In this document: one piece after another, positions 19,088 to 28,505 of the stretch | Layout: every line of letters begins with the position of its first letter | How positions within the stretch are numbered: the first letter of the stretch is position 1 | Source of the DNA: Segetibacter sp. | GTDB taxonomy: Bacteria; Bacteroidota; Bacteroidia; Chitinophagales; Chitinophagaceae | Direction of reading: 5' to 3' | NCBI GenBank assembly: GCA_025963675.1 | Contig: JAOQAJ010000410.1 | Location: forward strand, 1 to 39,134 | Length of the DNA stretch: 39,134 nt | Notes under the pieces: model-generated | Seen by the model: only the letters and a program-made list of their open reading frames with translations | What the model was told of the DNA's origin: nothing | The model's database searches: none | Position numbers and translations under genes: made by a program

Positions 19088-20305
19088 ATGAAAATTCCCT
19101 TTTCCCCTCCCTTTATAGATGATGATGTAAAAAATGAGGTGCTGTCCGCACTGGAAAGCGGCTGGATCACCACAGGGCCAAAGGTGAAATCGCTGGAGTT
19201 CGAGACTGCGAAGTATGCAGGCATCGATCATGTACTGTGCGTAAACTCGGCAACGTCTGGTTTAATGCTGGTGTTACATTGGTTAGGAATAGGCAGAGGC
19301 GACGAAGTTATTATTCCTGCTTATACATATTGCGCAACCGCTTTAGCTGTTATGCACGTCGGCGCTACCCCTGTGATGGTTGACGTAAAAGAGGACTTTA
19401 ATATAGATCCTGAAAAAGTAAGGGCTGCAATTACAAATAAAACAAAAGCAATTATGCCGGTTGACTTTGCCGGCTGGCCTTGTGACTATAATGCATTGTT
19501 TGCTGTAGTAAAGGATCCAAATATAAAAAGCCAGTTTAAATGGAAAGGAGAGGTGCAACAAAAATTAGGACGCATTGCTATTCTTGCCGATGCTGCCCAT
19601 TCGTTTGGTGCCGTATACAATAACAAGCGAACCGGAAGTCTTGCAGATATTACCGTGTTTTCCTATCATGCTGTAAAAAACCTCACAACTGCAGAAGGCG
19701 GTGCAATTTGCATCACCATGCCTTCATCTTTCGATAATGCTGACATTTACAAAACACTTAGGTTATGGACCCTGAACGGTCAAACAAAAGATGCGTTTTC
19801 TAAAAATCAGACCGGCGGGTGGAGATACGACGTGGTATACGCCGGTTTTAAAATGAACATGCCTGATGTTTGTGCTGCCATCGGTCTGGCACAAATTCGA
19901 AAATACGATCGTGCGGTTTGGCAGGAGCGGAAAAGGGTTTTTGAATACTTTTCCCGTGAATTCAGTAATGACAACTGGGCCCAGTTGCCCGCCTTTACGA
20001 ACAATGATAGCCAATGTAGTTATCACTTGTATCCTCTCAGAATAAAAGACATCACCGAAGATCTGCGCGATGAAATCATTGAAAGAATTTCGAAAGCCGA
20101 AGTTGCTGTGAATGTTCATTTCATACCATTACCTTTACTAACTGTTTTTAAAGATCTCAATTACCGCATGCAGGATTACCCTGTTACATATAATAATTAT
20201 TCGAGGGAAATATCTTTGCCTATCTATCCGCAACTAGACAATAACCTTTGTGAGCATATCGTTAAAGTAGTCCGAAGTGCTGTAAAAGAAACGCTGGAAC
20301 AATGA
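19088..20305 (+). CDS. DegT/DnrJ/EryC1/StrS family aminotransferase
   Basis: LESGWITTGPKVKSLEFE; ILADAAHSFGA; FSYHAVKNLTTAEGGAI. Confidence 0.93.
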   Translation: MKIPFSPPFIDDDVKNEVLSALESGWITTGPKVKSLEFETAKYAGIDHVLCVNSATSGLMLVLHWLGIGRGDEVIIPAYTYCATALAVMHVGATPVMVDVKEDFNIDPEKVRAAITNKTKAIMPVDFAGWPCDYNALFAVVKDPNIKSQFKWKGEVQQKLGRIAILADAAHSFGAVYNNKRTGSLADITVFSYHAVKNLTTAEGGAICITMPSSFDNADIYKTLRLWTLNGQTKDAFSKNQTGGWRYDVVYAGFKMNMPDVCAAIGLAQIRKYDRAVWQERKRVFEYFSREFSNDNWAQLPAFTNNDSQCSYHLYPLRIKDITEDLRDEIIERISKAEVAVNVHFIPLPLLTVFKDLNYRMQDYPVTYNNYSREISLPIYPQLDNNLCEHIVKVVRSAVKETLEQ

Positions 20306-20901
20306 ATGTGATCAGGTGTTTCGACTTCTTGTTTTCGTTGGTGGGATTGATTATCTTATCACCTGTATTTCTGTTAGTGTCATTTATCATTAAGGTCACA
20401 TCAAAGGGCCCTGTTTTTTTCAAGCAGAACAGGGTAGGAAAGGGTGGGGATGATTTTAAAGTGTTCAAGTTTCGGACGATGTATTTGGAGGCAGAAAAAC
20501 GAGGTTTATTAACAGTTGGGGGCAAAGATAACAGGGTTACTGCCGTCGGCTATTATCTTCGAAGGTTTAAGATAGATGAATTGCCGCAACTGATAAACGT
20601 CCTTAGAGGTGAGATGAGTATAGTTGGACCGAGGCCTGAAGTACGACGTTATGTAGAGATGTACTCACCGGAACAACGAAGGACCCTTCAAGTACTGCCT
20701 GGTATAACTGATTATGCCTCGATAGAATACCGGAATGAGAATGATTTGTTAGCGCTTGCCGAGAACCCGGAAGAGTTTTATATAAACGAAATAATGCCAA
20801 AGAAGATAGAGTTGAATTTTAAGTATATCAATGACCGGAGTTTACAGCAGTATTTTAAAATCATTACAAAAACATTGATTGCTTCAATAAAGGGTAAATA
20901 G
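20302..20901 (+). CDS. initiating sugar (phosphoglycosyl) transferase, PglC/WcaJ catalytic-domain family
   Basis: 199 aa; GPVFFKQNRVGKGGDDFKVFKFRTM; RRFKIDELPQLINVLRGEMSIVGPRPE; ATGA overlap with the aminotransferase stop. Confidence 0.93.
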   Translation: MNVIRCFDFLFSLVGLIILSPVFLLVSFIIKVTSKGPVFFKQNRVGKGGDDFKVFKFRTMYLEAEKRGLLTVGGKDNRVTAVGYYLRRFKIDELPQLINVLRGEMSIVGPRPEVRRYVEMYSPEQRRTLQVLPGITDYASIEYRNENDLLALAENPEEFYINEIMPKKIELNFKYINDRSLQQYFKIITKTLIASIKGK

Positions 20902-21132
20902 CATGATAATAATTAGAAGGTTTTTTATTACTTGTAATGCCACATGAAATAAAAGCAACTTTTTTCTCTCTTTTTTAGTCATTAGAAAAATTGAGAATAG
21001 GTAATAGGTGAAAGAGGTTTGAGAATTGGTTCTGGAACTGAAGATCCATAATCTCCTTGTAAAAAGTTTCGTGATCCTGAAACTTAAACCGTTGGTCAAG
21101 GAAGAGATCGTTCAATTAAACAAAAAGAAGTT

Positions 21133-23100
21133 GTGAAAAACTTAAGGAAATTTTTACTGCGAAATAGAATAGCACCCAAATGGCTGATATTTCTTCTCGA
21201 TCTCTCTATTTGCTGTTTAGCAATTGTATATGCCAATTACCTTCGCTTAAATTTTGATCTTAACCTTATTCATTTTACAGATTTGATTGATGATCTTTTG
21301 GCTACCGTCATCATCAATTCAATTTTATTTTATATTTTCCGAACTTATCATGGCATTATAAGACTTTCAGGGTTTCAGGAAGCCTTCAGAAGTATTTCTG
21401 CAGTTTTCTATTCTTTTTTTATAATGTTATTAATTAATGTTGGGTTGAGAGGGTTTGCAATTGCTCCATTTATTCCAACTTCTGTTCTCTTCATTTACTT
21501 CTTTATATCTTCTTTTTCTGTTTTCGGATACAGGCTTTTGGTTAAGCACTTATATAAAATAAGTGTTAACCAGGAAGAAAACATTCATATTGTTATATAT
21601 GGTGCTGAGCTAAATGGCTCAGTTTTAAAAAAGACCATAGAGCAAACTTCTAACAACCGGTATAAAATTGTCGCGTTCATCGATGATGATGAGAACTTTG
21701 TAGGTAAGACAATTGATAATGTAAAAATTTATTCATTTAGCCAGGTTCAACATGTAATCAAGTCATGGCAAATAAAGATGCTGTTTTTTGCCCGCCAGGA
21801 TTTTGACCTAAACCAAAAGAACAAGATCGTTGATTATTGCCTTGAGCAGAATATCAAGGTGATGAACATTCCGCCAATGGGCGAATGGATACAAGGTCAT
21901 CTTAACATCAACCAACTTCGCCAGGTTAAAATCGATGAACTTCTGGGCAGACCACAAATCAGTTTAAAAAACGAGCATGTAATGAATATGCTTCGTAATA
22001 AGAAAGTTTTGATTACAGGCGCAGCCGGCTCAATCGGTAGTGAACTTGCAAGGCAGATAGCTGGAATTAATACTTATTCATTAATTATTTGCGATCAGAC
22101 AGAGACTGGCCTTTACGAACTTGAATACGAGTTACAAAAGAAATATCATCTTGGTAACAGCTTAAAAGTTTTTCTCGGCGATGTAAAAGATGAGAAAGCG
22201 ATGAACAATATGTTTGCTCAATACATGCCAGACATTGTGTTTCATGCTGCTGCTTACAAACACGTTCCGATGATGGAAAATCATCCGTCGGAAGCGGTAA
22301 GAAATAATGTGTTGGGCACGAAAGTGCTTGCCGATCTGGCAGAATTTTATTCGGTTGAAAGGTTTTTGTTTGTGTCAACAGATAAAGCAATCAATCCGAC
22401 AAATGTGATGGGCGCATCGAAAAGGATTGCTGAGATTTACTGCCAGTCATTGCAGTCACGTGAAACTATTCCAGTTATTGATGAGGGCATTATTCAATTG
22501 ACTCCACGTAAAACCAAAACGAAGTTTATTACAACCAGGTTTGGCAACGTTCTCGGTTCTAACGGTTCAGTCATCCCTCGTTTTCAGGAGCAGATATCTA
22601 AAGGTGGACCGGTTACCGTAACCCATCCTGATATCATCCGCTACTTCATGACCATTCCTGAAGCTTTTTCGCTTGTATTGGAAGCGGTAACTATGGGAAA
22701 TGGTGGCGAGGTTTTTCTATTCGATATGGGCGATCCGGTTAAAATACTTGACCTGGCTAAAAAGATGATAAAACTGGCCGGCCTGACTCCGGGGAAAGAC
22801 ATTGACATTAAATTTACAGGATTGCGGCCGGGCGAGAAGCTATATGAAGAATTATTAAATAAAGAGGAAGAAGTAGTTCCAACGCATAATAGAAAAATAC
22901 TGATCGCAAAGGTTATAGAGTATGATTATGAAAAAATTTCCAGGAGCATAGATAAGGCAGTAAGCATTGCGATGTTAAATAAGGATGATGAAGTTGTAAA
23001 ACAAATGAAACGTATCGTTCCCGAATATATCAGTAACAACTCGATCTATGAAGCAATGGATGAAGAAATTCTCACACCAACCTTTACTTCTCATGGATAG
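21133..23100 (+). CDS. membrane-anchored nucleoside-diphosphate sugar dehydratase, WbpM/CapD/PglF type
   Basis: N-terminal hydrophobic region; VLITGAAGSIGSELARQI; VSTDKAINPTNVMGASKRIAE (Met in place of the SDR Tyr); TTRFGNVLGSNGSVIP; GTG start. Confidence 0.92.
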   Translation: MKNLRKFLLRNRIAPKWLIFLLDLSICCLAIVYANYLRLNFDLNLIHFTDLIDDLLATVIINSILFYIFRTYHGIIRLSGFQEAFRSISAVFYSFFIMLLINVGLRGFAIAPFIPTSVLFIYFFISSFSVFGYRLLVKHLYKISVNQEENIHIVIYGAELNGSVLKKTIEQTSNNRYKIVAFIDDDENFVGKTIDNVKIYSFSQVQHVIKSWQIKMLFFARQDFDLNQKNKIVDYCLEQNIKVMNIPPMGEWIQGHLNINQLRQVKIDELLGRPQISLKNEHVMNMLRNKKVLITGAAGSIGSELARQIAGINTYSLIICDQTETGLYELEYELQKKYHLGNSLKVFLGDVKDEKAMNNMFAQYMPDIVFHAAAYKHVPMMENHPSEAVRNNVLGTKVLADLAEFYSVERFLFVSTDKAINPTNVMGASKRIAEIYCQSLQSRETIPVIDEGIIQLTPRKTKTKFITTRFGNVLGSNGSVIPRFQEQISKGGPVTVTHPDIIRYFMTIPEAFSLVLEAVTMGNGGEVFLFDMGDPVKILDLAKKMIKLAGLTPGKDIDIKFTGLRPGEKLYEELLNKEEEVVPTHNRKILIAKVIEYDYEKISRSIDKAVSIAMLNKDDEVVKQMKRIVPEYISNNSIYEAMDEEILTPTFTSHG

Positions 23101-23104
23101 TAAA

Positions 23105-23112
23105 TAACTTTG
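23105..23112 (+). promoter_or_regulatory. candidate Bacteroidota -7 element (TAnnTTTG) upstream of the CpsB-type gene
   Basis: TAACTTTG about 20 nt upstream of the ATG at 23130; no convincing -33 box. Confidence 0.25.
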
Positions 23113-23129
23113 CAGCAATTGTTTGTTAC

Positions 23130-23879
23130 ATGTTCAATTTTTTTAAGAAATCGGGTAAGCTAGTTGAGCCCGATTTGTCATTTATAGGAATAGATATGCA
23201 TTCGCACCTGCTGCCCGGAATAGATGACGGATTGCAGGAATTAGAAACGTCTGTTTCGTTTATCAGGGATCTCAAAGAATTAGGGTATAAAAAGCTCGTT
23301 TGCACTCCACATATATTATCCGATCTATACCCCAATACACCAGAAACGATTTTACCAAAATTAGAGCTCGTAAGAGAAGCTTTAAAAATAGCTAACATAG
23401 ACATTCAAGTAGATGCGGCGGCAGAATATATGATAGATCATATGTTTTCTGAATTGCTGGCCAAATCTAAAAAAGAAGACCTGTTGACGATTGCAGGAGA
23501 TTACATTCTTGTTGAGATGTCATACCTGTCACCATCTCCAAATTTCGAGCAAACAATTTTTGATTTAAGAATGCTTGGCCTGCAACCAATACTTGCTCAT
23601 CCCGAGCGATATAGTTATTACCACCATCAGTTCGAGCAATACGAAAGGTTTAAAGACCTTGGCTGTAAGTTGCAGGTAAATTTATTGTCACTTTCAGGTG
23701 GATATGGACCTTATGTAAAAAAGACTGCAGAGAAATTATTTAAAAACGATATGGTAGATTTTCTTGGCACCGATATGCACCACGATCGGCATTTAGCTAT
23801 GCTTAAAAATCTTGCAACAAAAAAAGAGTTTTACGAACTGGTGAGCAGCGCAGTATTATTAAATAATACTTTATTGTAA
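23130..23879 (+). CDS. CpsB/CapB/YwqE-type PHP-domain tyrosine-protein phosphatase
   Basis: IDMHSHLLPGIDDG; LVCTPHI; PILAHPERYSYYH; VDFLGTDMHHDRH. Confidence 0.92.
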   Translation: MFNFFKKSGKLVEPDLSFIGIDMHSHLLPGIDDGLQELETSVSFIRDLKELGYKKLVCTPHILSDLYPNTPETILPKLELVREALKIANIDIQVDAAAEYMIDHMFSELLAKSKKEDLLTIAGDYILVEMSYLSPSPNFEQTIFDLRMLGLQPILAHPERYSYYHHQFEQYERFKDLGCKLQVNLLSLSGGYGPYVKKTAEKLFKNDMVDFLGTDMHHDRHLAMLKNLATKKEFYELVSSAVLLNNTLL

Positions 23880-23889
23880 CGGTTTAAAA

Positions 23890-23940
23890 TATCATAATAA
23901 AAAGAGGTGGCTTTACATGCCACCTCTTTTTATTATGATA
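23890..23940. terminator. bidirectional intrinsic terminator between convergent genes
   Basis: perfect 22-bp inverted repeat tatcataataaaaagaggtggc / gccacctctttttattatgata, 7-nt loop, A/T tracts on both strands. Confidence 0.9.
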
Positions 23941-23952
23941 ATATTTTAAGTC

Positions 23953-25113
23953 CTAAGGTTTCAAAATTACTTTCACGCAGTTATCTTCCTTCTTATTAAA
24001 AATTTCATACGCATGAGCTGCCTGCGACAGAGGTAGTCTATGCGTAATAATATCATCTAATCTTATCCTCCCTTCTTCAACCCACCGGCTAAGCTCATCT
24101 ATATAAGTGTGCGCCGGAGCCTGCCCGGCACGAATGGTAAGACCTTTGTCGAATATTTGGTGCCATGGAAAATTATCGTAAGGATATCCATACACGCCAA
24201 CAACTGAAACAGTTCCACCACGACGAACTGCAGACAGGCACATTCGTAACGCATTTATGGTTCCTTTTTCCATTCGTATCACGCTTTTCACGCGGTCAAA
24301 CGTACTGCGGTCTGCTTCCATACCAACAGCATCAATTACCACGTCTGCTCCACGTCCACTAGTCCAGTTCCTGATTTCTTCAATCGCTTTATCGTGATCT
24401 TTTACGTTAATAATTTCTGCCCCACAGACGCTTGCGGCCATTGTTAATCTATAGTCTTCAATGTCAAGCGCAATAACTTTCGAGGCTCCACGTAACCATG
24501 CGGCTTTCATAGCCATTAGACCAACGGGGCCGCAACCAAAAACTGCTACTGTTTCACCCCCTTTCACGCCACCCCAATCTACCGCAGCATATCCTGTCGG
24601 TAATATATCGGTAAGAAACAATACCTGGTCGTCAGTAAGTGTATCAGGTACTTTCCTCGGTCCAAAATCCGCATATGGTACTCTTACATATTCTGCCTGG
24701 CCACCATCATATCCTCCATATAGATCGGTGTAGCCAAATAAACCGCCGCCTTTTCCTGTCAATAATCCACCTTCCGGGCCGTAATTTTCAGTATTAGAAT
24801 TTTCACAATGACCGACCAGCCCTGTGTTACAAAAATAACATCCGCCGCAAGCCACCGGGAACGGAACGACAACACGATCTCCCTTTTTTAATTTGCTGAC
24901 ATTGCTTCCCACTTCCTCAACTATTCCCATAAACTCATGTCCTAGAATCATGTTTCGCGGTTGTGGAAACATGCCATTATATATATGAAGGTCAGACCCG
25001 CATATTGCAGTCGATGTTACCTTGATGATGGCATCTCCCTGTTGTTTTATTTCCGGGTCAGGAACATTATCAACTCTGATATCTTTTGGATTGTGAAAAA
25101 CTGCAGCTTTCAT
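23953..25113 (-). CDS. zinc-dependent alcohol dehydrogenase (glutathione-independent formaldehyde dehydrogenase-like)
   Basis: ICGSDLHIYNG; ILGHEFMGIVEEVGSNV; CGGCYFCNTGLVGHCEN; VAVFGCGPVGLMA. Confidence 0.92.
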   Translation of the reverse strand: MKAAVFHNPKDIRVDNVPDPEIKQQGDAIIKVTSTAICGSDLHIYNGMFPQPRNMILGHEFMGIVEEVGSNVSKLKKGDRVVVPFPVACGGCYFCNTGLVGHCENSNTENYGPEGGLLTGKGGGLFGYTDLYGGYDGGQAEYVRVPYADFGPRKVPDTLTDDQVLFLTDILPTGYAAVDWGGVKGGETVAVFGCGPVGLMAMKAAWLRGASKVIALDIEDYRLTMAASVCGAEIINVKDHDKAIEEIRNWTSGRGADVVIDAVGMEADRSTFDRVKSVIRMEKGTINALRMCLSAVRRGGTVSVVGVYGYPYDNFPWHQIFDKGLTIRAGQAPAHTYIDELSRWVEEGRIRLDDIITHRLPLSQAAHAYEIFNKKEDNCVKVILKP

Positions 25114-25286
25114 TGAATTTGATTTAGCGATAAAAAAATGATGCTTGCTTTTTAAGGAGAGGTTATGTAAAAACGAAAAAAATTATGCCATTTAACCAAA
25201 AGGTATTGGCAATGAAAATGTTTACTTAAAATGAAATAAATAAGACATTAATCCCTTTTTTGGTACAGGCATCTGTTCTTTCATGT

Positions 25287-25319
25287 AACATCGTTGCGTC
25301 GCATTTCGTTCATCGGCAG
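25287..25319 (-). repeat. variant copy of the dispersed CAACGATG-family intergenic repeat (subfamily 3)
   Basis: aacatcgttgcgtcgcatttcgttcatcggcag; core shared with 18700-18731 and 33222-33248. Confidence 0.6.
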
Positions 25320-25366
25320 TTTATAAATGAGCCAATAGAAATTTTAGAGAAATGCAGAAACCGGCT

Positions 25367-25408
25367 ATAAAAAACAATAGAGGGCAATTGCCCTCTATTG
25401 TTTTTTAT
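25367..25408. terminator. intrinsic terminator downstream of ychF
   Basis: perfect 42-nt palindrome ataaaaaacaatagagggcaa|ttgccctctattgttttttat with flanking A/T tracts. Confidence 0.88.
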
Positions 25409-25428
25409 ATTGTTACTCCGACTTACCC

Positions 25429-26529
25429 CTATACATTAAATCTAAAGTGCATGATGTCTCCATCTTCTACCAGATAATCTTTTCCCTGAACTGCAAGTTT
25501 TCCGTTATCGCGGCAAGCTGCTTCTGAGCCGTACTTGATAAAGTCTGTATACTTTATAACTTCAGCCCTGATAAATCCTTTTTCAAAATCTGTATGAATT
25601 ACACCTGCTGCCTGCGGCGCAAACATTCCTTTTGTAATTGTCCATGCACGCACTTCCTGTACACCGGCAGTAAAGTAAGTTGCCAGGTTAAGTAGTCGAT
25701 ATGTCGAAGTGATTAATCTTGCCACACCGCTTTCATGTAATCCCATATCTTCTAAAAACAATTGGCGGTCTTCGAAACTTTCCATTACTGCGATCTCGCT
25801 TTCGATAGATGCACTAATTAAAAGTGTTTCTGCTTTCTCGTTTTTTACGGCCTCTCTTACCGCTTCTGAAAATTTGTTTCCGGTAACAACACTTTTTTCA
25901 TCGACGTTACATACATAAATGACTGGTTTCATTGTTAGCAAAAAAAGGTCGGCAAAATGCTTTTCTTTATCTTCAGGACTTACTTCGAAACCGCGCGCAT
26001 TTTTACCCTGCTCCATAAAAGCTTTGAGTTGCTTAAGCAGGTCTAATCCGTGAAGTAATTCCTTGTCCCCTGTTTTTGACAGTTTTTCGTTTTTTGCAAT
26101 TTTCTTCTCGATTCCGTCAAGGTCTTTTAGTTGAAGTTCTGTGTCGATGATCTCTTTGTCTCTTACCGGATTTACGCTTCCATCTACGTGAATGATGTTG
26201 TCATCTTCAAAACAACGGAGCACATGAATGATGGCATCAGTAGCACGGATGTTTCCCAGGAATTGGTTACCCAGACCTTCACCTTTGCTGGCACCTTTCA
26301 CCAATCCTGCAATGTCTACAATCTCAACGGTCGCCGGAACAACGCGTTGCGGGTTGACGATTTTTTCTAAAGCGATCAAACGCTCGTCAGGAACAGTGAT
26401 TACTCCTATGTTTGGTTCGATAGTGCAAAATGGAAAGTTTGCGGCAACTGCTTTCGCATTGCTTAACGCATTAAATAAAGTTGATTTCCCCACATTTGGC
26501 AATCCCACTATACCTGCTTGAAGACCCAT
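25429..26529 (-). CDS. ychF: redox-regulated GTPase/ATPase YchF
   Basis: GIVGLPNVGKSTLFNALSNAKAVAANFPFCTIEPNIGVI; C-terminal TGS region AAGVIHTDFEKGFIRAEVIKY. Confidence 0.97.
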   Translation of the reverse strand: MGLQAGIVGLPNVGKSTLFNALSNAKAVAANFPFCTIEPNIGVITVPDERLIALEKIVNPQRVVPATVEIVDIAGLVKGASKGEGLGNQFLGNIRATDAIIHVLRCFEDDNIIHVDGSVNPVRDKEIIDTELQLKDLDGIEKKIAKNEKLSKTGDKELLHGLDLLKQLKAFMEQGKNARGFEVSPEDKEKHFADLFLLTMKPVIYVCNVDEKSVVTGNKFSEAVREAVKNEKAETLLISASIESEIAVMESFEDRQLFLEDMGLHESGVARLITSTYRLLNLATYFTAGVQEVRAWTITKGMFAPQAAGVIHTDFEKGFIRAEVIKYTDFIKYGSEAACRDNGKLAVQGKDYLVEDGDIMHFRFNV

Positions 26530-26611
26530 GAGTATTTTTGATTTAGAAATTTAGAGATTTTGGTTACAAGTGGCGGGTTTCTAGTTTTACGTTTTGCGTT
26601 TCACATTTCAC

Positions 26612-26681
26612 CTTACGACTTACGACTTACGACTTACGACTTACGACTTACGACTTACGACTTACGACTTACGACTTACCG
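26612..26681. repeat. tandem heptamer repeat (CTTACGA)x9 plus degenerate tenth
   Basis: 26612-26674 is nine perfect 7-nt units; 26675-26681 is CTTACCG. Confidence 0.97.
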
Positions 26682-26692
26682 CTTTTCGGGCG

Positions 26693-26700
26693 CAAAAGTA
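26693..26700 (-). promoter_or_regulatory. candidate -7 element (TAnnTTTG) for ychF
   Basis: caaaagta = TACTTTTG on the minus strand; no clear -33 box. Confidence 0.3.
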
Positions 26701-26766
26701 GGTATTTGAAACTATAACCGTATTATTGTAGCAGTTAAATCATTATCCTCATAATAAATTGAATTA

Positions 26767-28266
26767 ATGGCATTAAGCAGGATTTGGTCGGCTTTTATCA
26801 TCATAGCAGTTTTAGTTGCAGCATCAAAAGCAGTTTTTTTTGGCGACAAACAGATCTTTAGCCAAATGGTTGTTGGTAAAGCAGATGATGCGTATGATAC
26901 GGTCAGGTATGTGATGGTTGGATCTCCCGAAAATGGCGGTATTACTTCAAAAGAAAGTTTTGCTAAATATCTATCAGGTTATGGATACGTTGCAGCCGAC
27001 TCCGCTCACCGGCCTGGCGTAATTATCGCTGATCAGCTAAACCACGATTCGGTTTCTATACTAAAAGGTGCAAATCAGAATATTGCTACCTATACTTATA
27101 CGTCCGTTCAAAGCAGATTGGTAAAAAAGGCTGATGGGATTATAGAAACCTGTAAAAGCGCAGTTAATATAAGTATAGGTCTTATTGGAATTATGGCTTT
27201 GTTTATGGGCTTTATGAGTATTGCAGAGCGCGCAGGAGGTATTCGATTACTTTCAAAAATTATTGGCCCTTTTTTCTCACGACTTTTTCCTGATATTCCC
27301 AAAGGTCATCCTGCAATGGGACATATGATGATGAATTTTTCGGCAAATCTTCTGGGTTTAGATAATGCCGCAACTCCGTTTGGAATAAAAGCGATGGAGA
27401 GTTTGCAGGAAATAAATCCACAAAAAGAAGCAGCTTCAAACGCCCAGATCATGTTTTTGTGTTTACATGCGGCGGGGTTTACTTTGATACCTGTAAGCAT
27501 TATAGCAGTAAGAGCTTCTTTGAAATCTGCTAATCCAACTGATATTTTTGTTCCCTGTATGATAACGACATTTGTAGCCACAATGGCGGCGATGTTTATC
27601 GTAGCGTTTAAGCAAAAAATAAGATTGTGGCAACCAGTTATATTAGCCTGGGTAGGCAGCCTTTCTATAATTCTTGTAATACTGGTTCTTTATCTTACAT
27701 CATTGGATGCGCCCGCTGTACAATCGTTTTCAAATATTTTAAGTAATGGCTTAATCCTGCTCATTTTTCTGCTGATCGTCTTTGGCGCTCTTTATAAGAA
27801 AATAGATGTTTTCGATGCATTTATTGACGGGGCAAAAGGCGGTTTTGAAACTTCGGTTCGTATTATTCCTTATTTGGTAGGGATGCTGGTAGCTATAAGC
27901 CTTTTAAGAACAAGCGGCACTTTCGATGTTATTATCAACGGCATGAAGTCTTTATTTGCTGCCTTAGGAGCCGACACAAGATTCGTTGATGGATTGCCGA
28001 CAGCTTTAATAAGACCATTAAGCGGCGGTGGAGCCCGCGGCATGATGGTAGATACAATGAAGAATTTTGGGGCCGATTCTTTTCCTGCACGCCTTGCCTC
28101 GATTTTGCAAGGATCTTCTGATACTACCTTTTATGTAATTGCTGTTTACTTCGGCGCTGTAGGTATTAAAAATACACGTTATGCTGTCGGGGCAATGTTG
28201 CTTGCTGACCTCGTTGGCATAATAACAGCTATCACTCTTGCCTATCTGTTTTTCGGCGCTGTATAA
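26767..28266 (+). CDS. nucleoside-recognition (Gate) domain membrane protein, fused SpmA/SpmB-like
   Basis: 499 aa; ANLLGLDNAATPFGIKAMESLQEINP (SpmA-like) and RPLSGGGARGMMVDTMKNFGADSFPARLASILQGSSDTTFYVIAVYFGAVGIKNTRY (SpmB-like). Confidence 0.88.
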   Translation: MALSRIWSAFIIIAVLVAASKAVFFGDKQIFSQMVVGKADDAYDTVRYVMVGSPENGGITSKESFAKYLSGYGYVAADSAHRPGVIIADQLNHDSVSILKGANQNIATYTYTSVQSRLVKKADGIIETCKSAVNISIGLIGIMALFMGFMSIAERAGGIRLLSKIIGPFFSRLFPDIPKGHPAMGHMMMNFSANLLGLDNAATPFGIKAMESLQEINPQKEAASNAQIMFLCLHAAGFTLIPVSIIAVRASLKSANPTDIFVPCMITTFVATMAAMFIVAFKQKIRLWQPVILAWVGSLSIILVILVLYLTSLDAPAVQSFSNILSNGLILLIFLLIVFGALYKKIDVFDAFIDGAKGGFETSVRIIPYLVGMLVAISLLRTSGTFDVIINGMKSLFAALGADTRFVDGLPTALIRPLSGGGARGMMVDTMKNFGADSFPARLASILQGSSDTTFYVIAVYFGAVGIKNTRYAVGAMLLADLVGIITAITLAYLFFGAV

Positions 28267-28404
28267 AGGTGGTTCGGATTGTGTTTGGTGCGAACTGCTG
28301 GAGTAGAAAATCGTTTTTTGAACCTAATCCTATAAATCCCGGCAATCTCATAAATCCGGTTCAGACAAAATTGTTTGTGTGCAAAGCCGACCAAAGGAAA
28401 TACC

Positions 28405-28430
28405 GTACAAGTGAGTGACACAACAATGTT
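28405..28430 (+). repeat. dispersed CAACGATG-family intergenic repeat (subfamily 1)
   Basis: gtacaagtgagtgacacaacaatgtt; 20 nt identical to the reverse complement of 1-20. Confidence 0.75.
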
Positions 28431-28505
28431 AAATGCCGTTACAAAAGTTGGCAACATGATTCCTCTTTTAAAATTCGCTTACCTTGCTAAAAATTGGTCA
28501 TCAAT

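Noticed and set aside
26612-26681. Heptamer array as a CRISPR array
   Set aside because: Units are 7 nt with no spacers and no cas genes; simple tandem repeat.
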